From the NCBI RefSeq assembly GCF_002836595.1, contig NZ_PJBB01000003.1, positions 310,001 to 374,000 on the forward strand: DNA of 64,000 bases. Direction: 5' to 3'. Below are positions 9,179 through 17,831 of the stretch, one piece after another; positions within the stretch are counted from its first letter, which is position 1; every line of letters begins with the position of its first letter. The notes beneath the pieces are model-generated. The model had not been told where the DNA came from. It did not search any database and saw only the letters and a program-made list of their open reading frames with translations. The position numbers and the translations under genes are program-made. The DNA is from Tenacibaculum sp. Bg11-29. Lineage in GTDB: Bacteria > Bacteroidota > Bacteroidia > Flavobacteriales > Flavobacteriaceae.

Positions 9179-9652
9179 TTAGTTATAAAATACGATGTAT
9201 GCATTTAAACTTGTTGCAATCGTCATCCATATTAAATACGGGAGTATTAGTAATGTAAACAGTTTTAATCTTTTTAGGTGTTCAAACGTAAAATAACCGA
9301 TTAGCAACCATAATAAAGTAATTGAAATTAATCCTACTACTGTTAATTCTTGATTGAAAAAAAAGTAATTCCAACTTACATTTAAAACCCATTGACCAAT
9401 AAAAAGTGTTGTTATTTTTTTATCCAAAAAAGAATATTCAAAACTCAATCTTGTCATATAAAAAGAAAACAACAACATAATTGTAGTCCAAGCAGCTCCG
9501 AAAACCCAACCTGGTGGTGTCCAAGGTGCTTTATTTAAAGAAAGGTACCAATCTTTTTGAGGGCCATTTTCCATTAATAAAACTCCAATTCCTAGCGCTA
9601 AGAAATTTACCACTATAAAAACTAAAAAACGTATATATTTATTTTCTTTCAA
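9179..9652 (-). CDS. tspO: TspO/MBR family membrane protein
   Basis: 157 residues with five predicted membrane helices. Signature elements are LNKAPWTPPGWVFGAAWT after helix 1 and GQWVLNVSWNYFFF in helix 3. The start is a TTG at 9652 that overlaps the lycopene cyclase gene by 14 bp; the next Met would remove the first helix. TspO proteins bind porphyrins and can degrade protoporphyrin IX in light, and in Rhodobacter they modulate photopigment genes. Location in a carotenoid cluster fits a role in light or tetrapyrrole stress. Confidence 0.92.
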   Translation of the reverse strand: MKENKYIRFLVFIVVNFLALGIGVLLMENGPQKDWYLSLNKAPWTPPGWVFGAAWTTIMLLFSFYMTRLSFEYSFLDKKITTLFIGQWVLNVSWNYFFFNQELTVVGLISITLLWLLIGYFTFEHLKRLKLFTLLILPYLIWMTIATSLNAYIVFYN

Positions 9653-10340
9653 ATCTTTTATTTTTCAAATAATTGAACATTAACTGTATCGTAAACAACA
9701 AATTAAATGCATAAAATACATCTTCAAATGGTATTGTAAATATTCTAAATCCTAAATTTTCATTATCATTATACCAAACCACAGGCTCTTCTATAAAACT
9801 ACCTGTTAAGATTCCGTTTACTATTAAAAACGGAATTAAAACTACTAAAAAACTAGGGAAATATTCTTGTAATGTTTCTAAATGATTTTTTAATCCGTAA
9901 AAAATCAACAGTAAAAAGAATATAAAATTTATAGTAGTGTACAACTTACCAAAATTAAAAACTACTAATATTAATGTTATAAAAACTAATAAAAAACTAA
10001 TAAAAATTGTTACTGATTTTGATAGTTTAAATTGAGGTTTTAAATACTTTAAAACTTCATGAGTAAACAAACAAGCATATGGTATACAAAAGAAAAATAG
10101 CCACTCTTCTAGAGGCATTTGAAAAATCTCTATAGATAAATGATATGTTGAATTGAAGCCCCAAACTCCATATTTGGTAAACAATCCATCCCAAATTAAA
10201 AAAGGAATAGCAACCAATAGTATACTTATAAAAGCTATTTTGAAATACTGAATAAAATGAAATTTTCTCTCAAAAATGCTATATAATAAAGGAACAGTTA
10301 AACTTCCTAAGGTTAATATAAGGTACAGGTAGTGACTCAT
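9639..10340 (-). CDS. crtYcd: Lycopene beta-cyclase, CrtYc-CrtYd fusion type
   Basis: 233 residues, strongly hydrophobic with about seven membrane helices. Two internal repeats of the lycopene cyclase domain are visible: GVWGFN...IFQMPLEEWLFF in the first half and VVWYNDNENLGFRIF...TIPFEDVFYAF in the second. The PLEEWLF/PFEDVFY acidic pairs are the hallmark of the heterodimeric-type (CrtYc/CrtYd) cyclases, fused here. Expected reaction: lycopene to beta-carotene in the membrane. It overlaps crtZ by 4 bp upstream and tspO by 14 bp downstream. Confidence 0.9.
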   Translation of the reverse strand: MSHYLYLILTLGSLTVPLLYSIFERKFHFIQYFKIAFISILLVAIPFLIWDGLFTKYGVWGFNSTYHLSIEIFQMPLEEWLFFFCIPYACLFTHEVLKYLKPQFKLSKSVTIFISFLLVFITLILVVFNFGKLYTTINFIFFLLLIFYGLKNHLETLQEYFPSFLVVLIPFLIVNGILTGSFIEEPVVWYNDNENLGFRIFTIPFEDVFYAFNLLFTIQLMFNYLKNKRFERK

Positions 10341-10792
10341 TGTCTTTTCTTAAAATATTTAAAAGGCACAAATAACATTCCGAAACACTCTCCATCTGGT
10401 TTCCCCATATGCTTATGATGAATTTTATGTGCTTTTCTTAACCCTTTTAAATATTGATTATTTGTATTTTTAAACCATTTAAATCGTCTATGAATTAATA
10501 CATCATGTACTAGGAAATAAGCTAAGCCATAAAATAAAATTCCTAATCCTATAAAAAATAAATAATTTAATTCGGGTCTAATCCCAAAGTAGAATAATAA
10601 AATACTAGGGATAGCAAAAACCACAAAAAACGCATCGTTTTTCTCAAATACATGTGGATAACCTGGTTGATGATGGTCTTCATGTAAATACCAACCAAAA
10701 CCATGCATTATATATTTATGTGTAAGCCATGTTACACCTTCCATAACCAAAAAAGTTATAAGTGTAGTTAATAAAAAAAATGCTACAATCAT
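10337..10792 (-). CDS. crtZ: Beta-carotene 3-hydroxylase
   Basis: 151 residues of the fatty-acid hydroxylase superfamily. The di-iron histidine motifs are present: HKYIMHG, HEDHH, HDVLIHRR and HKIHHKH, interleaved with about four hydrophobic segments. Expected role: hydroxylation of beta-carotene to beta-cryptoxanthin and zeaxanthin, the usual yellow pigment of marine flavobacteria. The gene overlaps both neighbours by 4 bp, so it is tightly coupled in the crt operon. Confidence 0.93.
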   Translation of the reverse strand: MIVAFFLLTTLITFLVMEGVTWLTHKYIMHGFGWYLHEDHHQPGYPHVFEKNDAFFVVFAIPSILLFYFGIRPELNYLFFIGLGILFYGLAYFLVHDVLIHRRFKWFKNTNNQYLKGLRKAHKIHHKHMGKPDGECFGMLFVPFKYFKKRQ

Positions 10793-11223
10793 AATGATGT
10801 ATTTTTTATAATATATTTATCTAAATAGTCAGTAGAATCTTTTTTGTTTAAATACTTTTTCAAAAATTCTTTATCGCTATTTATTTGAGATGAGTAATTA
10901 AGTATTCCTGGTAAGTTCTCCTGAATAACCAAACGCACGTATCTCAAATGAACATTCTTCGGAAATTTGCTAATTAAATTTTCCAATTTTTTTTTCTCTT
11001 TTTTAAACACTATTAACTTGCTCCAAGGTAAAAACTTATATTTAGCTTGTTTCATTTTTAATGAAATTACATACCCCTGAATAGCTACTTTAGTAGTGTT
11101 TTGAAACTTCTTAATATATAATAATTCTTGCTTTTTATTTGATACCTCATGATACTCTGTGATAAATTCAGGCACACCTAATACTATACTTATAAAAGAA
11201 AAACAAATTAAAAGGTTAAGCAT
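10789..11223 (-). CDS. Uncharacterised exported protein inside the carotenoid operon
   Basis: 144 residues. The N-terminal 17 residues (MLNLLICFSFISIVLGV) look like a signal peptide or membrane anchor, followed by a basic, helix-rich domain with KFPKNVHLRYVRLVIQENLP. I do not recognise a named domain. It sits between crtB (2-bp gap) and crtZ (4-bp overlap), so it is certainly expressed with them. Similar small genes occur at this place in other flavobacterial crt clusters, as far as I recall. A role in carotenoid handling or pigment-complex assembly is speculation. Confidence 0.7.
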   Translation of the reverse strand: MLNLLICFSFISIVLGVPEFITEYHEVSNKKQELLYIKKFQNTTKVAIQGYVISLKMKQAKYKFLPWSKLIVFKKEKKKLENLISKFPKNVHLRYVRLVIQENLPGILNYSSQINSDKEFLKKYLNKKDSTDYLDKYIIKNTSL

Positions 11224-11225
11224 TA

Positions 11226-12071
11226 TTATATCATATTTAATTTATACTTAACATAGCTTCTTGCCAATAAGTTTATTTTCATCGGATTTGAAATACGCAC
11301 CCTTGTTTCCATTATTTTTGTATAATGAACTGCTTTTAATTTCTTTAACAATCGCTTATAATACCTGTACGCAATATAAACACCAAACTTAGCTTCAACT
11401 GGCAATTTTAAAACTCCATTTTGAAAAGCATACTCAAAATCTGACTCAATATCTTTAATGATTGCTAATTTTGATTCCTTATCAAAATTTTTAAAATTTA
11501 CATTAGGAAAATACGATCTATTTAAATCTTCAAAATCATCTTTCAAGTCGCGTAAAAAATTCACTTTTTGAAACGCGGATCCTAATCGTTGAGCTGCAGC
11601 TTTAAGACCATCATATTTCTCTTGATCTCCATTAACAAAAACCTTTAAACACATTAAACCAACAACATCTGCAGAACCATAAATATATTCTTTATACTCC
11701 TCTTCTGTTTCATAAGTAGTTTTATATAAATCAGCTTTCATGCTTTTTAAAAAAGCTTTAACCATCGTATCTGAAATATCATATTTCAAAACAGTATGTA
11801 CGAATGAATTTATAATAGGGTTTAAACTAATACCTTCCTTTTTTGCTGAAAAATATTCTTTTTCAAAACTAATCAGAAGAGTTTCTTTATCATAATCGTG
11901 AAAAGAATCTACAATTTCATCTGCAAATCGAACAAAGCCATAAATATTATAAATTGCTCCTCTAATACTTGGTGCCAACATTCTTGTAGCCAACGAAAAA
12001 GACGTACTATATTTTTTTGTTACAAGCTTACTACTTGCGTAAGAAACTTCATCAAACAGTTTTTTTTTCAT
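11226..12071 (-). CDS. crtB: Phytoene synthase
   Basis: 281 residues of the squalene/phytoene synthase family. Both diphosphate-binding Asp motifs are visible: DEIVDSFHD near residue 51 and NFLRDLKDDFEDLNRSYFP near residue 170, with the DLYKTTY segment between them. Expected reaction: head-to-head condensation of two geranylgeranyl diphosphates to phytoene, the first committed step. The ATG lies 1 bp after the crtI stop, so the two genes are coupled. Confidence 0.95.
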   Translation of the reverse strand: MKKKLFDEVSYASSKLVTKKYSTSFSLATRMLAPSIRGAIYNIYGFVRFADEIVDSFHDYDKETLLISFEKEYFSAKKEGISLNPIINSFVHTVLKYDISDTMVKAFLKSMKADLYKTTYETEEEYKEYIYGSADVVGLMCLKVFVNGDQEKYDGLKAAAQRLGSAFQKVNFLRDLKDDFEDLNRSYFPNVNFKNFDKESKLAIIKDIESDFEYAFQNGVLKLPVEAKFGVYIAYRYYKRLLKKLKAVHYTKIMETRVRISNPMKINLLARSYVKYKLNMI

Positions 12072-12072
12072 A

Positions 12073-13539
12073 TTAACGGTGGTTTTTTATAATTAAATCA
12101 GAAGCAATTTTACCAGAAATTAACGCTGGCGGAACCCCTGGCCCTGGCACTGTTAACTGCCCTGTAAAAAATAATTTTTTCACTTTTTTACTTTTTATCT
12201 TTGGTCTTAAAAAAGCAGTTTGTGTTAAGATATTGGCTAACCCATATGCATTACCTTTATATGAGTTATAATCTTTCTTAAAATCATTAACACAAAAACT
12301 TTCTTTAAATAAGATATGATCTTTAACAGACTGACCTGTTAGTTTCTCTAGTCGGTTTATAATAATATTAAAATATTTTTCCCTAATCTCTGGAGTGTCA
12401 TTTATACCCGGAGCTAATGGTATTAAGAAAGTTGCAGCTTCTTTACTAGATGGAGAAAAAGAATCATCTGTTATAGAAGGGAAGCTAGCATAAAATAACG
12501 GTTCTTTAGGCCAGCTAGGAGAATCATAAATCGTTTTTGCGTGTACATCAAAATCAGTATCGAAAAACAACGTATGATGACAAACATTTTCTAATTTTTT
12601 ATCAAAACCAACATAGAATAATAACGATGATGGTGCGAATACTTTTTTATCCCAATATTTCTCAGAATACTGCCTATATTTCTTTGGCAATAACGTTTCT
12701 GTATGATGATAATCTGCTCCACTTAAAACAATATCTGAAGAAACAAACTCTTTATTTACAACCATTCCTGTTGCTTCTCCAATTTCATTTACAACAACCT
12801 CCTCTACATTTGAATTTACCTTAAATTCAACTCCTAAATCAGTAGCTAAAGTTACCATTGCTTCAATCACCTTATACATTCCTCCTTTTGGGTGCCATGT
12901 ACCTAAACCAAAATCAGCATAATTCATAAAATTATAAAACGCAGGAGTATTACTTGGTTTGGCTCCTAAAAACAAAACTGGAAATTCTAAAATTTGAATT
13001 AATTTTTTACTTTTTATGTTTTTTCGAACCTGCTTTCTTATAGTAGAGAAAAACTGTGTTATTTTACCAATAGTTACTGGTGTTACTAGTTCTAATGGAG
13101 AAATCCCAGGTTTATAAACCAAATCATTTATAGAAACATCATAATTATATGCTGCTGATTTTAAAAAAGCTTTTAAGTGAGCTGCACTTCCTTTTTCCTC
13201 CTTTTCAAAAACTTCATATATCTCCTCTAAACTTCCAGGTATTGTAATTGAATCTTTAACATCAAAATACACCTGATATGCTGGTGTTAATTTTTCTAAC
13301 TCATAATAGTCTGAAGGTTTTTTTCCGAAATCTGCAAAAAATTTCTCAAACACATCTGGCATCCAATACCAAGTAGGTCCAATATCAAAAGTAAAACCAT
13401 CTTTTATTAACTGTCTTGCCCTACCTCCTACGGTTTCATTTTTCTCTAAAACAACAACTTTATTACCCGCTTTCGCCAAATAACACGCTGCTGCAAGAGA
13501 AGAAAAACCTGAACCTATTATTGATATTTTTTTTTTCAA
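12073..13539 (-). CDS. crtI: Phytoene desaturase (CrtI type)
   Basis: 488 residues. The N-terminal FAD-binding Rossmann motif is IIGSGFSSLAAACYLA, followed by VVVLEKNETVGGRA. The C-terminal CrtI signature is present as FTGQLTVPGPGVPPALISGK. Expected reaction: stepwise desaturation of phytoene to lycopene. The start is a TTG at 13539; no ATG is available in frame upstream and the dinucleotide-binding motif begins at residue 6, so the TTG is well supported. It is the first crt gene behind its own promoter and a palindromic leader element. Confidence 0.95.
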   Translation of the reverse strand: MKKKISIIGSGFSSLAAACYLAKAGNKVVVLEKNETVGGRARQLIKDGFTFDIGPTWYWMPDVFEKFFADFGKKPSDYYELEKLTPAYQVYFDVKDSITIPGSLEEIYEVFEKEEKGSAAHLKAFLKSAAYNYDVSINDLVYKPGISPLELVTPVTIGKITQFFSTIRKQVRKNIKSKKLIQILEFPVLFLGAKPSNTPAFYNFMNYADFGLGTWHPKGGMYKVIEAMVTLATDLGVEFKVNSNVEEVVVNEIGEATGMVVNKEFVSSDIVLSGADYHHTETLLPKKYRQYSEKYWDKKVFAPSSLLFYVGFDKKLENVCHHTLFFDTDFDVHAKTIYDSPSWPKEPLFYASFPSITDDSFSPSSKEAATFLIPLAPGINDTPEIREKYFNIIINRLEKLTGQSVKDHILFKESFCVNDFKKDYNSYKGNAYGLANILTQTAFLRPKIKSKKVKKLFFTGQLTVPGPGVPPALISGKIASDLIIKNHR

Positions 13540-13557
13540 TGCGCTATTTTATTAATT

Positions 13558-13581
13558 AATATTAATTGCTCAATTAATATT
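13558..13581. promoter_or_regulatory. Palindrome in the crtI leader (candidate operator)
   Basis: Perfect 11-bp inverted repeat AATATTAATTG-CT-CAATTAATATT. It sits 19 bp upstream of the crtI TTG start and about 30-50 bp downstream of the predicted -7 box, i.e. inside the transcribed leader. Candidate binding site for the adjacent MerR/B12 regulator, or a leader hairpin. Confidence 0.5.
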
Positions 13582-13611
13582 CTATTAAGATAAGAAATAT
13601 ATTGAGTCAAT

Positions 13612-13643
13612 CAAATTTACATTTTTTGTTTAACAAAAACAAA
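13612..13643 (-). promoter_or_regulatory. Predicted promoter of the crt operon
   Basis: On the minus strand TTTG (13640-13643), a 20-bp spacer, then TAAATTTG (13612-13619): a full match to the Bacteroidota housekeeping consensus. It reads towards crtI, giving a leader of roughly 65 nt that contains the 13558-13581 palindrome. Confidence 0.6.
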
Positions 13644-13678
13644 AAAAGAATAAACAAAATTAAATTAACCAAAAAAAA

Positions 13679-14572
13679 TTACAACGTTTTCAGCAATGAT
13701 ACTACTGATGGATGTAAAGAAATATCTGCTTCAAAATCAATTTCTTTTACTTTTAAAGTTTTACCACCAACAGCGATTAACTTATGCTCTGTTCCTTTAA
13801 TAATATTATTAATCTCTTGAAAATAACTTACAATTTTATCATCATAAGGCTGAACCGTTAATGATGTTATGAAACAAATTTTAGTATCACTTTCAAAAAA
13901 ATAATCGAGGTTACTTAAAGGTAAACTTTGCCCTAGATAGATTGTTGAATTACCTCTTAAAACAAGTTCATAATTCAAATACATCAACCCAAGTTCATGT
14001 ATCTCGTTTTCAGGTAAAAACAAAACATAAGTAGTTTCTGAATTAATTACAGAATACTCTAATCTTTCTGTGCTAATTTGAATTTTCTGAGCTATTAAAT
14101 TAGATATAAAATGTTCGTGAGCTGGCAACAACGTATCTGTTTGCCATAACAAACCTATATGACCTAAAAAAGGGATAAAAACATCTTTAAAAATCTCTCT
14201 AAACGTTTTTTTATTTAACAACTTATTATATGTATTATTAAACAAAACTTTATCAAACTGAAACATAGAGAGCTTAAATGAATTAATAGCCTCATCGTTA
14301 ACTGCAACTTTAAATGCCAACTCTCTTGCTTTAACAATAATAGTTTCATTAGACATTTCAGCTATTTTAGAAATCTTATGATTATTTGTATTTAACAAAA
14401 CAACATTTAACAATTTCTGTAAATTTTCTGAAGAATAATATCGAATATTAGTATCTGTTCTTTCTGGCGACAACAAACCATATCTTTTCTCCCAAATACG
14501 AATAGTATGCGCTTTTACTCCTGAAACATTTTCAAGATCTTTAATAGTAAAGGTATTCTTAATACTGTTCAA
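13679..14572 (-). CDS. CarH/LitR-like MerR-family regulator with B12-binding photoreceptor domain
   Basis: 297 residues. Residues 8-75 are a MerR helix-turn-helix (TIKDLENVSGVKAHTIRIWE, ERTDTNIRYYS). Residues 90-165 are a four-helix bundle with the W-x9-EH signature (Trp143, Glu153-His154) that in CarH caps adenosylcobalamin. Residues 180-297 are a cobalamin-binding Rossmann domain with ExHxxG (Glu190, His192, Gly195), a Ser-Leu pair near 216 and GG at 269-270. In CarH/LitR the B12 form represses crt genes in the dark and light releases it. Here it lies directly upstream of crtI, same strand, with about 140 bp between. Photoreception is inferred from the conserved residues. Confidence 0.88.
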   Translation of the reverse strand: MNSIKNTFTIKDLENVSGVKAHTIRIWEKRYGLLSPERTDTNIRYYSSENLQKLLNVVLLNTNNHKISKIAEMSNETIIVKARELAFKVAVNDEAINSFKLSMFQFDKVLFNNTYNKLLNKKTFREIFKDVFIPFLGHIGLLWQTDTLLPAHEHFISNLIAQKIQISTERLEYSVINSETTYVLFLPENEIHELGLMYLNYELVLRGNSTIYLGQSLPLSNLDYFFESDTKICFITSLTVQPYDDKIVSYFQEINNIIKGTEHKLIAVGGKTLKVKEIDFEADISLHPSVVSLLKTL

Positions 14573-14593
14573 TATAAATTGATTTTAATTAAA

Positions 14594-14661
14594 CAAATGT
14601 ACAGTTTTATATCACCAAAAAAAACTATCACTTGTTTCTAACTATTTAATCTTTATTTTTG
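14594..14661. promoter_or_regulatory. Divergent promoters for the MerR regulator and the GSCFA gene
   Basis: Minus strand: TACATTTG (14594-14601) reading into the regulator. Plus strand: TTG at 14632-14634, 19-bp spacer, TATTTTTG at 14654-14661 reading into the GSCFA gene. Both match the TAnnTTTG box; the -33 for the minus promoter is not clear. Confidence 0.5.
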
Positions 14662-14683
14662 ACTTGAATTTTACTTGCATTCA

Positions 14684-15634
14684 ATGAATTTTCAAACTAA
14701 AATCTCTTTAAAAAAACAACAACTAAATCAAATTAACTATGATTCTAAGTTACTATTACTAGGTTCTTGTTTTTCAGAAAATATAGGGGAAAAATTATCT
14801 TATTATAAATTTCAATCAGCGGTAAATCCATTTGGTATTTTATTTCACCCAAAAGCTATTGAAAACTTAGTATTAGATGCAATAAATGAAAAAGTATACA
14901 CAGATGATGATCTTTTTTTTCACAACGAACGCTGGCATTGTTTTAACGTACATTCTAAGCTAAGTTCTACTGATAAAAATAAAATCACAAACAGTTTAAA
15001 TAACGCCAACAATAACACTTACAAGCAATTAAAAAACGCAACACACATTATAATAACACTAGGTACTTCTTGGGTTTATAGATTTATCGAAACTGATAGC
15101 CTAGTTGCTAACTGCCATAAAATTCCTCAGAAAAAATTCTTAAAAGAAATTTTATCCATAAACGAAATTACTGCATCTATAGAAATCATTATTTCGCTCA
15201 TAAAATCAGTAAATAAAAATGTAAATATACTTTTCACCGTCTCTCCCGTTAGACATCTAAAAGATGGTTTCATTGAAAATCAACGAAGTAAATCTCATTT
15301 ACTTTCAGCTATTCACAATATAATAGAGCCTAGAGAAAACACCTACTACTTTCCTTCTTATGAAATTATGATGGATGAATTACGAGATTACCGTTTTTAC
15401 GCTGAAGATATGATTCACCCAAATAAAACTGCTATTAATTATATTTGGGATAAATTCTTTACTTCTTGGACATCTGAAGAAACTCAACAAACAATGAGCA
15501 AAGTAGCAATAATTCAAAAAGGATTAACACATCGTTCTTTTAACCCTACATCCGAAGCTCATTTAAAGTTTCTAAACAATCTTCAACAAAAAAAGGAAAC
15601 ACTTGTTAAAGCATTTCCTTTTATGAAATTTTAA
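14684..15634 (+). CDS. GSCFA-domain protein
   Basis: 316 residues from the ATG at 14684; a TTG three codons upstream is less likely. The name-giving motif appears as LLGSCFSENIG near residue 25, with NPFGILFHP shortly after, then TLGTSWVYR and the C-terminal DMIHPNKTAINYIWD typical of SGNH-like esterases. The family is common in Bacteroidota; a hydrolase activity is suspected but undefined. No signal peptide. It is transcribed divergently from the light cluster and converges with the rhodanese gene. Confidence 0.88.
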   Translation: MNFQTKISLKKQQLNQINYDSKLLLLGSCFSENIGEKLSYYKFQSAVNPFGILFHPKAIENLVLDAINEKVYTDDDLFFHNERWHCFNVHSKLSSTDKNKITNSLNNANNNTYKQLKNATHIIITLGTSWVYRFIETDSLVANCHKIPQKKFLKEILSINEITASIEIIISLIKSVNKNVNILFTVSPVRHLKDGFIENQRSKSHLLSAIHNIIEPRENTYYFPSYEIMMDELRDYRFYAEDMIHPNKTAINYIWDKFFTSWTSEETQQTMSKVAIIQKGLTHRSFNPTSEAHLKFLNNLQQKKETLVKAFPFMKF

Positions 15635-15643
15635 TTCTGAATT

Positions 15644-15958
15644 TTATTTTGCCAAGTATTGATCTACATTTTGCCAAGGTCCACCGTTAATCACATCAAT
15701 TCCATGACTTGATAAAAACTCTGCTGCCTGACCACTTCTTCCTCCACTTTTACAAACAGCAATTACTGGTTTATCCCAAGATTTAACTTCTTCTACACTT
15801 GAAGGTATAACCGTTAAAACAATATGTTTTGCACCTTCAGAATGCCCTTCATTCCACTCTGGTAAAGTACGCACATCTAAAACTACAGCTCCTTTACTTA
15901 AATATTCTTGTATTTCGTTTGTCATATTTTTCTTTCTAAATAAATTAAATAACCCCAT
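15644..15958 (-). CDS. Rhodanese-like domain protein
   Basis: 104 residues forming one rhodanese domain: VLDVRTLPEWNEGHSEGAKH near residue 25 and the active-site loop VCKSGGRSGQAA with a cysteine near residue 68. Expected role: binding or transfer of sulfane sulfur in the cytosol. A basic N-terminal stretch (LFRKKN) precedes the domain. It starts 11 bp after the aromatic amino acid hydroxylase gene, so it is probably co-transcribed with it. Confidence 0.9.
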   Translation of the reverse strand: MGLFNLFRKKNMTNEIQEYLSKGAVVLDVRTLPEWNEGHSEGAKHIVLTVIPSSVEEVKSWDKPVIAVCKSGGRSGQAAEFLSSHGIDVINGGPWQNVDQYLAK

Positions 15959-15969
15959 TCGTTTTACTA

Positions 15970-17715
15970 TTATTGAGTCAGCAAATTTAAACCGTTTTCA
16001 ATTAAAGCTTTGTAACTCTTGTTACTTTTTAACTCTTCTAAATAATTTTTCAGTTCGTTTTTAATTGAATAGTTATTAGCCAAAGCTAATTCAAATAATT
16101 CTAAGGGCAACAACCAATCAGTAGCATATTCACTTTTTAAAGTTTTAAAAATAATTACGACCTTCTCTTCAGTAACCGCTTTCTCTACTCTACTTCTTCT
16201 AACATCATCATACATTACATACAACTTGTTATCTGATTCTGTATACTGAATTTTATCTGTTTTTGTTTCTGAAACTTTTCCTAAATCACCAAATGAATCT
16301 ACATCCGCAGGTCCAGAATAAGCCGACACCAATTCTTTACCTATTGCCATATCATAAATACCCCACTCTGGTCTAAACAATACTTGCTCTTTATAGGTAA
16401 CTGTACAATCTTTTAAAGAGACTATTAAAATTTTCCCCCTTAAATCACGAGTACCCGTTATTACCTTTCCGTTAACAATTACTCCACTCTCAAACTCCAA
16501 CATCATTTCTTCGCCTTCATAAATTCCGTAGGCTTTTAAATCTCGTGGACTCATATCTTCAATATGCAGATTAATCCCTTTTAACTTTCCTACTGGACTA
16601 CCAAAACCTTCTGCATGATACCTAATACCATGACCTATTAACTCTTTATCTCTATTAGATAAAGCTGTTGGCCCTGTAGTTTGTATATAAGCTACTTTTC
16701 CTTTTTTATCTTCTATTACATTAGTAAAAGCACCCGAAATTTGCACTCCAGTACTTAATTCTACAGTTCCTAAATTTTTAGAATCTATTAATTTATGAAC
16801 ACCTTTTAGTCCTCCTGTTCTAAGCGCCATCGTATTTGCAAATTCATTTAAAACCAAGCTTAAATACGCAAAGTTTGGTGTTACAAATAATTGAGGTTGT
16901 GGTTTTGTAATATCAAAACTAACCGTTGCTGCTTCAATACAATAAGGCACCTTTTTAACCTCCTCTTTCATACACCCCATACTCTCTCCTATAGATGAAA
17001 GTAACCCAGCTCCATATATCTTAGGTTCATCAACAGCTCCTATCAAACCATATTCAACAGTCCACCAATGCAAGTTTCTTATTTGTGCCATTTCTGACAA
17101 TTCTCCCATATTATCTTGCAACCATTCTACTTTTTCTTGTGCATCATCAATTTCTTTTTGAGTTGAATTTGGATTCTCTTTTAAAATAGATAATAACCGA
17201 ATAGCTTCATACATTTCATAATCTTTCGATGATGAAATTGCTTTAGATCCTATTTCACCAAATCGACGTAAATACTCAGAATACTCAGGGTTTGCTATAA
17301 TTGGGGCATGACCTGCAGCTTCATGAATAATATCTGGTGCTGGTGTATATTCTATATGATTTATGGTACGCATATCTGAAGCAATTACCAATACATTATA
17401 GGCTTGGAACTCCATAAATGCATTTGGCGGAATAAAACCATCTACCGAAACCGCAGCCCAACCAATATCTTTTAAAATACGGTTCATACCTGCCATATAT
17501 GGGATATCCTCAACAGAAACACCTGTTTTCTCTAATCCTTTTAAGTAAGAAGCGTGTGCTACTTTACCTAAATAATCAACATTCATACGCATTACATAAC
17601 GCCAAACCGCTTGGTTTTGTGCTGTATACTCGTTATAAGGCTGCTTTACTACGAATTTATGTAAATGCTTAGGTAGTTTCTTCGTGATTTCATTTAATTC
17701 AAAATGAGATTCCAT
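15970..17715 (-). CDS. phhA: Aromatic amino acid (phenylalanine 4-) hydroxylase, long form
   Basis: 581 residues, about twice the usual bacterial enzyme. The iron ligands of pterin-dependent hydroxylases are visible: HEAAGH at 131-136 and Glu221 in WWTVEYGL. Between them lies an extra segment of about 45 residues (near 155-205) not typical of short PAHs, and after residue 330 an extra C-terminal region of about 250 residues with beta-rich character that I do not recognise. Expected reaction: Phe to Tyr with tetrahydropterin and O2. Long versions are seen in other Bacteroidota. It precedes the rhodanese gene. Confidence 0.88.
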   Translation of the reverse strand: MESHFELNEITKKLPKHLHKFVVKQPYNEYTAQNQAVWRYVMRMNVDYLGKVAHASYLKGLEKTGVSVEDIPYMAGMNRILKDIGWAAVSVDGFIPPNAFMEFQAYNVLVIASDMRTINHIEYTPAPDIIHEAAGHAPIIANPEYSEYLRRFGEIGSKAISSSKDYEMYEAIRLLSILKENPNSTQKEIDDAQEKVEWLQDNMGELSEMAQIRNLHWWTVEYGLIGAVDEPKIYGAGLLSSIGESMGCMKEEVKKVPYCIEAATVSFDITKPQPQLFVTPNFAYLSLVLNEFANTMALRTGGLKGVHKLIDSKNLGTVELSTGVQISGAFTNVIEDKKGKVAYIQTTGPTALSNRDKELIGHGIRYHAEGFGSPVGKLKGINLHIEDMSPRDLKAYGIYEGEEMMLEFESGVIVNGKVITGTRDLRGKILIVSLKDCTVTYKEQVLFRPEWGIYDMAIGKELVSAYSGPADVDSFGDLGKVSETKTDKIQYTESDNKLYVMYDDVRRSRVEKAVTEEKVVIIFKTLKSEYATDWLLPLELFELALANNYSIKNELKNYLEELKSNKSYKALIENGLNLLTQ

Positions 17716-17831
17716 ATAGTTGTTTGTTTTGCTGGGTAAATTTAAGTTTTTTATAGTTCACAAAAAATCCATATTCGTTAAATTATATATTTTGTACTTT
17801 TACCTTTATCACAAAAACTAAGAATAGAAAT

